A stretch of 64,000 nucleotides of DNA from Aeromonas sanarellii (lineage in GTDB: Bacteria; Pseudomonadota; Gammaproteobacteria; Enterobacterales; Aeromonadaceae): contig NZ_CDBN01000035.1 of the NCBI RefSeq assembly GCF_000820085.1, positions 1-64,000 on the forward strand, given 5' to 3'. A program made the position numbers and the translations under genes. The notes below the pieces were generated by a model that was not told the origin of the DNA, did not search any database, and saw only the letters and a list, made by a program, of their open reading frames with translations. Within the stretch, counting starts at the first letter, position 1. The number at the start of each line of letters is the position of its first letter. Of the stretch, positions 9,013 to 18,500 are shown one piece after another.

Positions 9013-9471
9013 ATGACTGAAAAACAAGCATTTTATCGCACCCTCAACCAGCAGGCCCAGGCATTGCTGGAGGGGGAGCCCGATCTGATCGCCACCCTGG
9101 CGAACCTCTCCGCCCTGCTCAACCAGGAGCTGACCGACATCAACTGGGTCGGCTTCTACCTGCTGCAGGGGGAGACCCTGGTGCTGGGGCCCTTCCAGGG
9201 CAAGCCCGCCTGCGTGCGCATTCCGGTCGGGCGTGGCGTCTGTGGCACCGCGGTCGCCGAGGGCAGAACCCAGCTGGTGGACGACGTGCACCAGTTTGCG
9301 GGTCACATCGCCTGTGACGGTGCCAGCAATTCGGAAATCGTGATCCCCCTTCGCCGCGCAGGCGAGATCATCGGGGTGCTGGATATCGATAGCCCAATCT
9401 TTAACCGTTTCGACGAGCAGGACCGCATCGGCCTCGAAGAAACGGTGCAAATTTTGGAAAGCATGCTCTAA
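9013..9471 (+). CDS. msrC: Free methionine-(R)-sulfoxide reductase (GAF-domain fRMsr)
   Basis: A 152-residue single GAF domain that reduces free methionine-R-sulfoxide using thioredoxin. The three conserved cysteines of the family are present in KPACVRIPVGRGVCGTA and HIACDGASNSEIV. The surrounding INWVGFYL and GVLDIDSP motifs are typical. The frame is open to 8977, but ATG 9013 (MTEKQAFYRTL) gives the family N-terminus. It precedes proQ, and in E. coli the orthologue msrC (yebR) also lies next to proQ-prc, although divergently, which supports the call. Confidence 0.95.
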   Translation: MTEKQAFYRTLNQQAQALLEGEPDLIATLANLSALLNQELTDINWVGFYLLQGETLVLGPFQGKPACVRIPVGRGVCGTAVAEGRTQLVDDVHQFAGHIACDGASNSEIVIPLRRAGEIIGVLDIDSPIFNRFDEQDRIGLEETVQILESML

Positions 9472-9486
9472 GTCATTGCTAGATGG

Positions 9487-9515
9487 TTCGCAAAAGGTCC
9501 CAAGCTCTCTATAAT
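9487..9515 (+). promoter_or_regulatory. Predicted sigma-70 promoter for proQ-prc
   Basis: TTCGCA at 9487-9492 and a consensus TATAAT at 9510-9515 are separated by 17 bp in the 102-bp gap before proQ. This is the clearest promoter in this stretch. Confidence 0.65.
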
Positions 9516-9573
9516 GGGGCCTTTGTTGTGTTCGGGGCTGCCCCGTGCGTCTATATGAAAGCCAAGGTTATAC

Positions 9574-10218
9574 ATGGAAAACACTGAAAAGCTGAAGAAC
9601 AGTAAAGAGATCGTCGCCTACCTGGTCGAGAAATTCCCGGCCTGCTTCATCGCCGAAGGAGAGGCCAAGCCGCTCAAGATTGGCATCTTCCAGGATCTGG
9701 CTGCGCGTCTTGCCGACGACGAGAGAGTCTCCAAGACCATGCTGCGCTCTGCTCTGCGTCAATACACCTCCAGCTGGCGTTACCTGCATGGCCTCAAGGC
9801 TGGCCAGGCCCGTGTCGATCTGGACGGCAACCCGGGTGAACTGCTGACCGAAGAGCACATCGAACACGCCAAGCAGGCCCTCAAGGAGAGCAAGGAGCGT
9901 GTCTTTGCCAGCCGCCGCACCAACACCAAAGAGAAGGAAGACAAGCCCAAGCAGCCTCGTCGTCCCGCTCCGCGCAAGGCTGAGGCCGCTGCCAAATCCG
10001 GCAAGCCGAAAGTGGCGCCCAAGGCGGCTCCCGTTGCCGACGAAGCCCCTCTGGTCAAGGTGGATGCCGCGACCCTGAAAGTGGAACAGGGGGTGCGCGT
10101 CGTGCTCGGCAAGTCTCCCGTGCCTGCCACCATCAAGGAAGTGACCAAGGATGACGTACAGGTTCAATTGCAGACCGGCATGATGTTGCGGGTCAAGTTC
10201 GAGCATCTGGTTCTCTAA
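9574..10218 (+). CDS. proQ: ProQ, RNA chaperone
   Basis: A 214-residue RNA-binding protein that stabilises small RNAs and mRNA 3' ends. The N-terminal FinO/ProQ domain covers about 5-120 ([20 protein letters not shown], then [17 protein letters not shown]-like core). A lysine/alanine/proline-rich linker covers about 120-170, and a Tudor-like C-terminal domain ends in [11 protein letters not shown]. Length is close to E. coli ProQ (232). It is 8 bp upstream of prc, the conserved pairing, and the two probably form one operon from the promoter at 9487. Confidence 0.97.
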   Translation: MENTEKLKNSKEIVAYLVEKFPACFIAEGEAKPLKIGIFQDLAARLADDERVSKTMLRSALRQYTSSWRYLHGLKAGQARVDLDGNPGELLTEEHIEHAKQALKESKERVFASRRTNTKEKEDKPKQPRRPAPRKAEAAAKSGKPKVAPKAAPVADEAPLVKVDAATLKVEQGVRVVLGKSPVPATIKEVTKDDVQVQLQTGMMLRVKFEHLVL

Positions 10219-10226
10219 GGAGACGA

Positions 10227-12242
10227 ATGTTGAAGCATGGCGTGATTCGTTTTTCCCTCGTTGCCTGTAGCCTGGCGCTTGCCGGGCTCGCACAGGCCAT
10301 CGAGCCGGTGCTCAAGGAAAGTGATTTGCCTGTGTTGGCTCAGGAGAGCCAACATGCTACGGCCAGCAAGCGAATTGCCAATCTGTTTACCCGCTCCCAC
10401 TACAAACAGTTCAAGCTGGACGATGCCTTTTCCTCCGTGGTTTTCGACAAGTACCTGGAGAATCTGGACTACAGCCGCAACCTGTTTCTGGCCTCTGACA
10501 TCAGCCGTTTTGAAAAGTACCGTACCGGCTTTGACACCGACCTCGAGAGAGGGCGGCTGGCGCCGGCCTACGAGATGTTCAACCTGAGTCAGCAGCGGCG
10601 TTACGAGCGGTTTGAATACGCCCTCAAACTGCTCGACACTCCCTTCGATTTTACCCAGCAGGACGACTACGTCTTCGATCGGGAAGGGGCCCCCTGGCCC
10701 AAGGATGAAGCCGAGCTCGACGAGCTGTGGCGCCAGCGGGTCAAGTTCGATGCCCTGAGCCTCAAGCTCAGCGGCAAGGAGTGGCCCGAGATCAAGGAGC
10801 TGCTTGGCAAGCGTTACAACAACGCCATCAAGCGGATGTCCCAGACCGAGAGCGAGGACGTGTTCCAGCTCTTCATGAACTCCTTCGCCCGTGCCATCGA
10901 GCCGCATACCAGCTACCTGTCGCCGCGCAGCGCCGATCGCTTCAACACCGAGATGAACCTCTCGCTGGAAGGGATCGGGGCCGTGCTGCAGGCGGAAGAT
11001 GACTTCACCGTCATCCGCTCCCTGGTGCCGGGCGGCCCGGCGGCCAAGTCCAACCACCTGAAGCCCGATGACAAGATCACCGGGGTGGGGCAGGACGACG
11101 GCAAGATCGTCGATGTGATCGGCTGGCGTCTGGACGACGTGGTCGAGCTCATTAAGGGCCCGAAAGGCAGCAAGGTGAAGCTGGAGATCCAGCGCGGCAA
11201 GGGCGCCAGCGCCAAGACTGAGCTGGTGGAGCTGACCCGCGACAAGGTGCGCCTGGAAGACAGGGCCGCCAAGTCCAAGGTGATCACCGCCGAAGGCAAG
11301 AAGATAGGGGTGCTCGAGATCCCGAGCTTCTACGTCAACCTGCACGACGACGTGATCAAGGAGCTCTCCAGCCTCAACAAGCAGAAGATCGACGGTCTCA
11401 TCGTGGATCTGCGCGGCAACGGCGGCGGTGCCCTGACGGAAGCCTCGGCCCTGAGCGGTCTCTTCTTCACGAGCGGTCCCGTGGTACAGATCCGTGATCA
11501 CATGGGTCGCATCACCGTCAACGGCGACGACGACGGCAATGTCTATTACGGCGGCCCCATGTCGGTGATGATCGACCGCTACAGCGCCTCGGCCTCCGAG
11601 ATCTTCGCCGCCGCCATGCAGGACTACGGCCGCGCCCTGATCCTCGGCGAGAACTCGTTCGGCAAGGGCACGGTGCAGCAGCATCGCAGCCTGGCCAAGG
11701 TCTACGACTTCTACGAGCAGCCGCTCGGTCACGTGCAGTACACCATCGCCAAGTTCTACCGCATCGACGGCGGCAGTACCCAGAACAAGGGGGTGGCACC
11801 GGACATCGCCTTCCCCACGGCGGTGGCGCCGGACGAGACGGGGGAGAGCCGCGAGTTCAACGCCCTGCCCTGGGACAAGATCGCCTCGGCCAGCTACGAG
11901 CGGCTGGGTGACTTCTCCCGCCTGCTGCCCAGGTTGAAGACGGCCCACGAGGCGCGGATCGCCAAGGATCCCGAGTTCGCCTACGTGCTGCAGGACATCA
12001 AGGAGTATCAGGTGGACAAGGACAAGAAGTCGGTCTCCCTGAATGAAGCCGTGCGGCTGGACGAGCAGGCCACGCAGGACGAGAAGGCGCTGGTGCGAGC
12101 CAACGAGCGACTGGCCCGTCTTGGCAAGCCGGCGGTGAAGAGCCTGGATGAGCTGCCCACCGACTTCGAGGCGCCCGACGAGTATCAGGTCGAAGCGGCG
12201 AACATCACCGCGGATCTGGCGACCCTCAGCAAGCAGGGCTGA
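10227..12242 (+). CDS. prc: Prc (Tsp), periplasmic tail-specific protease
   Basis: A 671-residue carboxy-terminal processing protease that degrades tagged periplasmic proteins and regulates peptidoglycan hydrolases such as MepS. A signal peptide (about residues 1-24, ending LAGLAQA) is followed by a lid/N-terminal region, a PDZ domain near 240-330, and the catalytic Ser455 (SASASEIFAA) and Lys480 (NSFGKGTVQQ), which correspond to E. coli S452 and K477. The C-terminal DUF3340-type region completes the family layout. It follows proQ by 8 bp. A terminator follows at 12271. Confidence 0.97.
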   Translation: MLKHGVIRFSLVACSLALAGLAQAIEPVLKESDLPVLAQESQHATASKRIANLFTRSHYKQFKLDDAFSSVVFDKYLENLDYSRNLFLASDISRFEKYRTGFDTDLERGRLAPAYEMFNLSQQRRYERFEYALKLLDTPFDFTQQDDYVFDREGAPWPKDEAELDELWRQRVKFDALSLKLSGKEWPEIKELLGKRYNNAIKRMSQTESEDVFQLFMNSFARAIEPHTSYLSPRSADRFNTEMNLSLEGIGAVLQAEDDFTVIRSLVPGGPAAKSNHLKPDDKITGVGQDDGKIVDVIGWRLDDVVELIKGPKGSKVKLEIQRGKGASAKTELVELTRDKVRLEDRAAKSKVITAEGKKIGVLEIPSFYVNLHDDVIKELSSLNKQKIDGLIVDLRGNGGGALTEASALSGLFFTSGPVVQIRDHMGRITVNGDDDGNVYYGGPMSVMIDRYSASASEIFAAAMQDYGRALILGENSFGKGTVQQHRSLAKVYDFYEQPLGHVQYTIAKFYRIDGGSTQNKGVAPDIAFPTAVAPDETGESREFNALPWDKIASASYERLGDFSRLLPRLKTAHEARIAKDPEFAYVLQDIKEYQVDKDKKSVSLNEAVRLDEQATQDEKALVRANERLARLGKPAVKSLDELPTDFEAPDEYQVEAANITADLATLSKQG

Positions 12243-12270
12243 TCCTCGGCAGCGGTATCCGCAGTCTACA

Positions 12271-12297
12271 AGGGCGACGTTGGTCGCCCTTTCTTTT
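12271..12297 (+). terminator. Terminator after prc
   Basis: An 8-bp stem AGGGCGAC / GTCGCCCT with a GTTG loop is followed by TTCTTTT, 28 bp after the prc stop. Confidence 0.85.
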
Positions 12298-12380
12298 GCC
12301 TGAATGCAAACTATTTGACCCTGCCGATCCGTTGTGACAGCCTCTGACACGTCGATAACAAAGCGTGGAAGCACACAATA

Positions 12381-15002
12381 ATGACCGATCACTCCCAGGC
12401 CATGACGGCCAAATACCGCCAGGACTACCGGGCGCCCCTCTACTGGTGCGACAGCATCGATCTCGATTTCCAGTTGCAGGAGCCCCTGACCCGGGTCACC
12501 GCCATCTCCCGACTGCGTCGCAGCGGCGATCACAACGAACCCCTGGTGCTGGACGGCGAGGGACTCACCCTCGTCAGCGTCAGCGTGGACGGCGTGCCCT
12601 ATCAGCAATACGAGCAGGGAGAGGGCAGTCTGACCCTGTTCAACCTGCCGGCCGAGTGCGTGCTGACCCTGGTCACCGACATCGATCCCGCCGCCAACAC
12701 GGCGCTGGAGGGGCTCTACAAGTCCGGCGACGCCTACTGCACCCAGTGCGAGGCGGAGGGCTTTCGTCGCATCACCTATTACATGGACAGGCCGGACATC
12801 CTGGCCCGTTACAGCACCCGCATCAGCGCCGACAAGGCCAAGTACCCCTATCTGCTCTCCAACGGCAACAAGGTGGCGAGCGGCGATCTGGAGGGTGGCC
12901 GCCACTTCGTGCAGTGGCAGGATCCCTTCCCCAAGCCCAGCTACCTGTTTGCCCTGGTGGCCGGTGACTTCGACGTGGAGCGCAACCATTACGTCACCCG
13001 GAGCGGTCGCAAGGTAGCCCTCGAGATCTTCGTGGACAAGGGCAACCTGGACCGCGCCGGTTTCGCCATGGAGAGCCTCATCAAGTCCATGCGCTGGGAC
13101 GAACAGCGCTTCGGCCTCGAGTATGACCTCGACATCTACATGATCGTGGCGGTGGACTTCTTCAACATGGGCGCCATGGAGAACAAGGGGCTCAACATCT
13201 TCAACTCCAAGTTCGTGCTGGCCAACCCGGCCACCGCCACCGACGCCGACTACCACGGCATCGAGCGGGTGATCGCCCACGAATACTTCCACAACTGGAC
13301 CGGCAACCGCGTCACCTGCCGCGACTGGTTCCAGCTCAGCCTGAAAGAGGGGCTGACGGTGTTCCGGGATCAGGAGTTCTCCTCCGATCTGGGTTCGCGC
13401 GGCGTCAACCGCATCAACAACGTGCGCACTGTGCGCGGCCCGCAGTTTGCCGAAGACGCGGGCCCCATGGCGCACCCCATCCGCCCGGATGTGGTGATCG
13501 AGATGAACAACTTCTACACCCTGACCGTCTATGAGAAGGGCTCGGAAGTGATCCGCATGATGCATACCCTGCTGGGCGAGGCCGCCTTCCAGGCAGGGAT
13601 GAAGCTCTATTTCGAGCGCCACGATGGCTCGGCCGCCACCTGCGACGACTTCGTGCAGGCGATGGAAGACGCCTCCGGGGTGGATCTCGGCCGCTTCCGC
13701 CGCTGGTACAGCCAGTCCGGCACCCCTGAGCTGACCGTGACCGACGAGTACGATGCCGCCAGCGGCGTCTACCGCCTCCATGTGCGTCAGCACACCCCAC
13801 CGACCCAGGATCAGCCGCAAAAGCTGCCGCTGCATATTCCGCTCGATATCGAGCTGTACGATGAGCAAGGGGCCGTGATCCCGCTGCAGTATCAGGGCAA
13901 GGCCATCGGCAATGTGCTGAACGTGCTGGAAGAAGAGCAGACCTTCGTGTTCGATCGGGTACCGGTCAAGCCGGTGCCCTCATTGCTGCGGGACTTCTCG
14001 GCGCCGGTCAAGCTGCACTTTGATTACAGCGACGAGGCGCTCGCCTTCCTGATGCGCCATGCCCGCAACGAGTTTGCCCGCTGGGACGCGGCCCAGATGC
14101 TGGTCAACAAGGCGGTGATCGCCGGGGTGGCCCGGGTGCAGCAGGGGCAGGAGGTGCAACTCTCCGGGGCGCTGCTCGGTGCCTTCGTCGCCATCTTCGA
14201 CGACGCCGCGCTGGACCCGGCCCTCAAGGCGGAGATCCTGGCGCTGCCGGGGGAGGCGACCCTGGCCGAGCTGTTCGAGGTGGCGGACATCGACGCCATC
14301 CATCGGGTGCGCAATGCCATCCATGACCAACTGGCCGAGGCCTTCGGTGCCCGGCTGGCCAGCACCTATGAGGGGCAGCGCCTGACGGGCTATCGGGTGA
14401 CCCATGCCGACACCGCCAGGCGTGCCCTCAAGGCCGTGGTGCTCGGCTATCTGGCGGCCCTGGATCCAGAGCAGGCCGATGCCCTGGTGCGGGAGCAGTA
14501 CCAGGGGGCTGACAATATGACCGACACCCTGGCGGCCTTGCAGGTGGCCAACGCTCATCTGCTGCCATGTCGCGCCGCACTGATGGCCGACTTCGAAGGC
14601 AAGTGGGCCCATGACGGCCTGGTGCTGGACAACTGGCTGCGTCTGGTGGGCAGCAAGCCCGCCGCCGATGTGCTCGGCGACGTGAAGCAGGCGATGGCGC
14701 ACCCCACCTTCAGCATCCGCAACCCGAACCGGCTGCGGGCGCTCATCGGCAGTTTCGCCACGAACCAGGTACAGTTCCACGCCGTGGACGGCAGCGGTTA
14801 CCGCTTCCTGACCGATCTCCTGATCGAGCTCAACGAGGTCAATCCCCAGGTGGCGTCCCGCCTCATCACCCCGCTCATCCAGTTCAAGCGGCTTGACGAG
14901 GGGCGCAAGGCGCTCATTCGCACCGAGCTGACCCGTCTGGCCAGGCTGGACGGGCTGGCGCGGGATCTGTTCGAGAAGGTGAGCAAGGCGCTGGCGCAGT
15001 AA
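12381..15002 (+). CDS. pepN: PepN, aminopeptidase N (M1 metallopeptidase)
   Basis: An 873-residue cytosolic zinc aminopeptidase that removes N-terminal residues from peptides late in protein breakdown. The exopeptidase motif GAMEN is at 264-268 and the zinc site HEYFH at 300-304 with the third ligand Glu at 323 (SLKEGLTVFRDQEF), positions three residues beyond those of E. coli PepN. The long helical C-terminal domain is present. The length is normal. It stands alone with a terminator at 15016, and pyrD, its neighbour in E. coli, appears 5.5 kb further on. Confidence 0.98.
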   Translation: MTDHSQAMTAKYRQDYRAPLYWCDSIDLDFQLQEPLTRVTAISRLRRSGDHNEPLVLDGEGLTLVSVSVDGVPYQQYEQGEGSLTLFNLPAECVLTLVTDIDPAANTALEGLYKSGDAYCTQCEAEGFRRITYYMDRPDILARYSTRISADKAKYPYLLSNGNKVASGDLEGGRHFVQWQDPFPKPSYLFALVAGDFDVERNHYVTRSGRKVALEIFVDKGNLDRAGFAMESLIKSMRWDEQRFGLEYDLDIYMIVAVDFFNMGAMENKGLNIFNSKFVLANPATATDADYHGIERVIAHEYFHNWTGNRVTCRDWFQLSLKEGLTVFRDQEFSSDLGSRGVNRINNVRTVRGPQFAEDAGPMAHPIRPDVVIEMNNFYTLTVYEKGSEVIRMMHTLLGEAAFQAGMKLYFERHDGSAATCDDFVQAMEDASGVDLGRFRRWYSQSGTPELTVTDEYDAASGVYRLHVRQHTPPTQDQPQKLPLHIPLDIELYDEQGAVIPLQYQGKAIGNVLNVLEEEQTFVFDRVPVKPVPSLLRDFSAPVKLHFDYSDEALAFLMRHARNEFARWDAAQMLVNKAVIAGVARVQQGQEVQLSGALLGAFVAIFDDAALDPALKAEILALPGEATLAELFEVADIDAIHRVRNAIHDQLAEAFGARLASTYEGQRLTGYRVTHADTARRALKAVVLGYLAALDPEQADALVREQYQGADNMTDTLAALQVANAHLLPCRAALMADFEGKWAHDGLVLDNWLRLVGSKPAADVLGDVKQAMAHPTFSIRNPNRLRALIGSFATNQVQFHAVDGSGYRFLTDLLIELNEVNPQVASRLITPLIQFKRLDEGRKALIRTELTRLARLDGLARDLFEKVSKALAQ

Positions 15003-15015
15003 GCCCATCGGCAGC

Positions 15016-15049
15016 GGGCAGGGGAGCCAGGCTCTCCTGCCCGTTTTTC
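15016..15049 (+). terminator. Terminator after pepN
   Basis: CGGGCAGGGGAG pairs with CTCTCCTGCCCG (one G-T pair) across a 5-nt loop and is followed by TTTTT, just after the pepN stop. Confidence 0.8.
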
Positions 15050-15074
15050 ATGACTATTGCCGGGAGGAGGGAAA

Positions 15075-15296
15075 ATGCGGCAATACACCTTTCGGCTGGC
15101 CCTCGGGCGCGACGAGATCATGCTGATGTACCAGGGGCACGTCAGGCGGCTGGTGGTGCGCACCGAGCAGGGGCTGACCCTGGAGCTGGGGTTGGAGAAG
15201 CTGCGCGGCTTCGTGTCGGACAGCGGTGTATACGGCTACTTTCGGCTGAAAACCCAGGACGATCATCGCTTCATTTCTCTGGAACGCATAAATTAA
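15075..15296 (+). CDS. DUF2835 family small protein
   Basis: A 73-residue protein of the DUF2835 family, of unknown function, common in Gammaproteobacteria. It reads MRQYTFRLALGRDEIMLMYQ and contains the mixed strand pattern LVVRTEQGLTLELGLEKLRGF. The ATG at 15075 has GGAGGG eight bases upstream, so the earlier ATG at 15057 was not used. It lies between pepN and the glutamate dehydrogenase gene, 31 bp after the pepN terminator. It has no signal peptide or membrane helix and is presumably cytosolic. Confidence 0.85.
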   Translation: MRQYTFRLALGRDEIMLMYQGHVRRLVVRTEQGLTLELGLEKLRGFVSDSGVYGYFRLKTQDDHRFISLERIN

Positions 15297-15570
15297 CAAA
15301 AGTTGAACATTATTCCGGGTAAATATCTGCTTTAAGTCACTATCTATCCGGTAAATTCCTCAGCATCCAGTGTGATTTTCTAAAATTTGCCAACTTGGCA
15401 AAATTTATCACAACCCAAGCCGTGATCTGCCCCTTGTTTTTAACATCTCGTTATCACCTTTGCTCGCCTTCCTCGATCCAAGCCATTACACTTCGCTGCA
15501 ACTCTGTACCGGTGGGCATCCTGGGTGGATGTCGCCGTGTCTGTGATGTCGTCCGATAAGGAAACTAGCA
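15297..15570 (+). other. Intergenic region before gdhB
   Basis: The 274 bp are AT-rich at first (several TTT/AAA tracts around 15300-15440) and must contain the gdhB promoter, but no convincing -35/-10 pair stood out. No coding sequence is supported here. Confidence 0.5.
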
Positions 15571-18500
15571 ATGGCATTGAAAGACGCCCCTACCTCAGTT
15601 CTGCTCGAAAACGTTCTCAGCCTGGTCCATCAGAAATTGCCCAAAAACAGCGCTTCCCTGGTCGAATGCTTCGTTGCCAAGTTCTACGGCAACATGGCGA
15701 GCACCGATCTGCACGATCGCAATGACAGCGATCTCTATGGCGCCGCCCTCAGCCTGTGGAATGCGCTCAACCTGCGCACCGGCACCGATCCCTACATCCG
15801 GGTCTACAACCCTGAGCTGACTCGCCACGGATGGCAGTCTCCCCATACCATCGTCGAGATCATCCTGCAGGATTCCCCCTTCCTGGTTGACTCCATCCGC
15901 ATGGCCCTCAAGCGTCGCGGCATCACGGCGCACATGATGCTGCACCAGCCGCTGCACCTGATCCGCAGCGAGGGAGGCAAGATTGGCGCCATCCTGGATC
16001 TGGACAACACGGCGTCCCAGACCTCGGTGGAGACCGCCTTCCTCATCGAGATCGATCACCTGACCGAGGAGGAGGAGATGGAGGCCCTGACCGCCGAGCT
16101 CAACTCGGTGGCACGGGAAGTGGCCCTGGCGGTCGGGGACTGGCAGCCCATGCTGGCGCGCCTGAACGAGATCATCGAGGAGCTGCCCAAGCGCAAGCAC
16201 CCGGTCAGCCAGGCCGAGGTGGACTCCTGTGTCGCCTTCCTCAAATGGGTCGCCGCCCACAACTTCACCCTGATGGGCTATCGTCGCTACGACGTCAAGG
16301 CGGTGGAGGGGGATCACGAGATCCTGCCCCGGCCCGAGTCCAGCCTGGGCCTGATGAAGAACTCCATCAAGGACGAGGGGCAGCGCCTGGGCACCATGCC
16401 GGCCAGCGCCCGCCACGCGGCCCTGAGCTCCTCCTTGCTGATCCTCACCAAGTCCAACAGCAAGTCCAGGGTGCACCGCCCGGCCTACGTGGACTACATC
16501 GGCATCAAGCGTTTCGACGAGCACGGCAAGGTGGTGGGGGAGGATCGCTTCATCGGTCTGTATGCCTCCTCCATCTACAACACCAGTGCCACCCAGATCC
16601 CCCTCATCAGTCACCGCCTCGAGCGCATCATGGCCGCCTCCGGCTTTGAAACGGGCTCCCACGCCTACAAGGCGCTGCTGAACGTGCTGGAAACCTACCC
16701 GCGCGACGAGCTGATCCAGGCCCGGGAAGAGGAGCTGCTGGCCACCGGTCTCGGGGTGCTGGAGATGCAGGAGCGCGACATGCTGCGCCTGTTCGTGCGC
16801 CGGGATGTCTACGGCCGTTTCTTCTCCTGCATGGTCTACGTCACCAAGGAGCGCTACAACACGGCGCTGCGCATCAAGACCCAACAGATACTGCAGAAAT
16901 ATTTCGGCAGCAGCGAGGAGGTGGAGTTCAACGTCTACTTCACCGAGGGCGTGCTGGCACGGACCCACTACATAGTGCGGGTCAACAACAACAACGTGGA
17001 TGTGGATGTGAACGAAGTACAGAACAACCTGATCGAAGCCGCCCGCAGCTGGGATGACCGCCTGGACTCCGTGCTGCTCTCCCACTATGGCGAGGCCCGC
17101 GGCAACGAGCTGCGCCGTCGCTTCAGCACCGCCTTCCCCCGCGCCTACAAGGAAGACGTGCTGCCGGGCTCCGCCGTCGCCGACATCATGGCCCTCGACG
17201 GCCTGAGCGAGGCCGAGCCGCTGGGCATGTTGTTCTATCGCGCCCAGGAGGAGGAGAACGATCGCCGGGTACGCCTCAAGCTGTTCCACCGCGCCGAACC
17301 CATCCATCTCTCCGACGTCCTGCCCATGCTGGAAAACATGGGGCTGCGAGTCATCGGCGAGACCCCGTACCAGGTGCGCACCCCTACCGGCGAGGTGTTC
17401 TGGATCCTGGACTTCTCCATGCTGCTGCGCGGCGATCAACCGTTCGATCTGGAGCAGAGTCAGCAGCGCTTCCAGCAGGCCTTCGCCGCCATCTGGAACA
17501 AGCAACTGGAAGATGACGGCTTCAACCGTCTGGTGCTGGGGGCCGGTCTCAGCGGCCGCCAGGTCTCGGTGCTGCGTGCCTATGCCAAATACATGCGCCA
17601 GACCGGTGTCTCCTTCAGCCAGTCCTACATCGAGGAGACCCTGACCCGTTATCCGGATATCGCCGAGCTGCTGTTCACCCTGTTCGAGCAGCGCCTGGAC
17701 CCTGCCGGCAAGCAGGACGCCAAGGTACAGGCCAAGCTGCACGAGCAGCTCGCCGCCAAGCTGGATCAGGTGGCGAACCTGGACGACGATCGCATCATCC
17801 GCCGTTATGTGGAGATGATCGACGCCACCCTGCGCACCAACTACTACCAGCTGGACAAGGAGGGCAAGATCAAGCCCTACATCTCCTTCAAGCTGGCGCC
17901 TTCCAGCATCACCGACATGCCGCTGCCGCTGCCGAAGTTCGAGATCTTCGTCTATTCCCCGCGGGTGGAAGGGGTGCACCTGCGCTGGGGCAAGGTGGCC
18001 CGTGGCGGCCTGCGCTGGTCCGATCGCAAGGAGGACTTCCGTACCGAGGTGCTGGGTCTGGTGAAGGCGCAGCAGGTGAAGAACACCGTCATCGTGCCGG
18101 TCGGCGCCAAGGGCGGCTTCTACTGCAAGCAGATGCCGGCGGGCGCACCCCGTGCCGTCATCCAGGAAGAGGGCAAGGCCTGCTACCGCCTGTTCATCCG
18201 CGGCCTGCTCGATGTGACCGACAACATCATCGGCGGCGAGGTGATCCCGCCGAAATCCGTGGTGCGTCACGACGAGGATGACTACTACCTGGTGGTGGCT
18301 GCCGACAAGGGCACCGCCACCTTCTCCGACATCGCCAACGAAATCAGCCTGGAATACGGCCACTGGCTCGGCGATGCGTTCGCCTCCGGCGGCTCGGTCG
18401 GCTACGACCACAAGAAGATGGGCATCACCGCACGCGGTGCATGGGAGTCGGTCAAGCGTCACTTCCGCGAGATCGGCGTCAACTGCCAGACCACGGACTT

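Noticed and set aside
10215-13868. A 1217-codon minus-strand open frame across prc and pepN
   Set aside because: It runs antisense to two well-identified genes and has low-complexity His/Val/Gly/Leu composition typical of codon-bias shadows in high-GC DNA.
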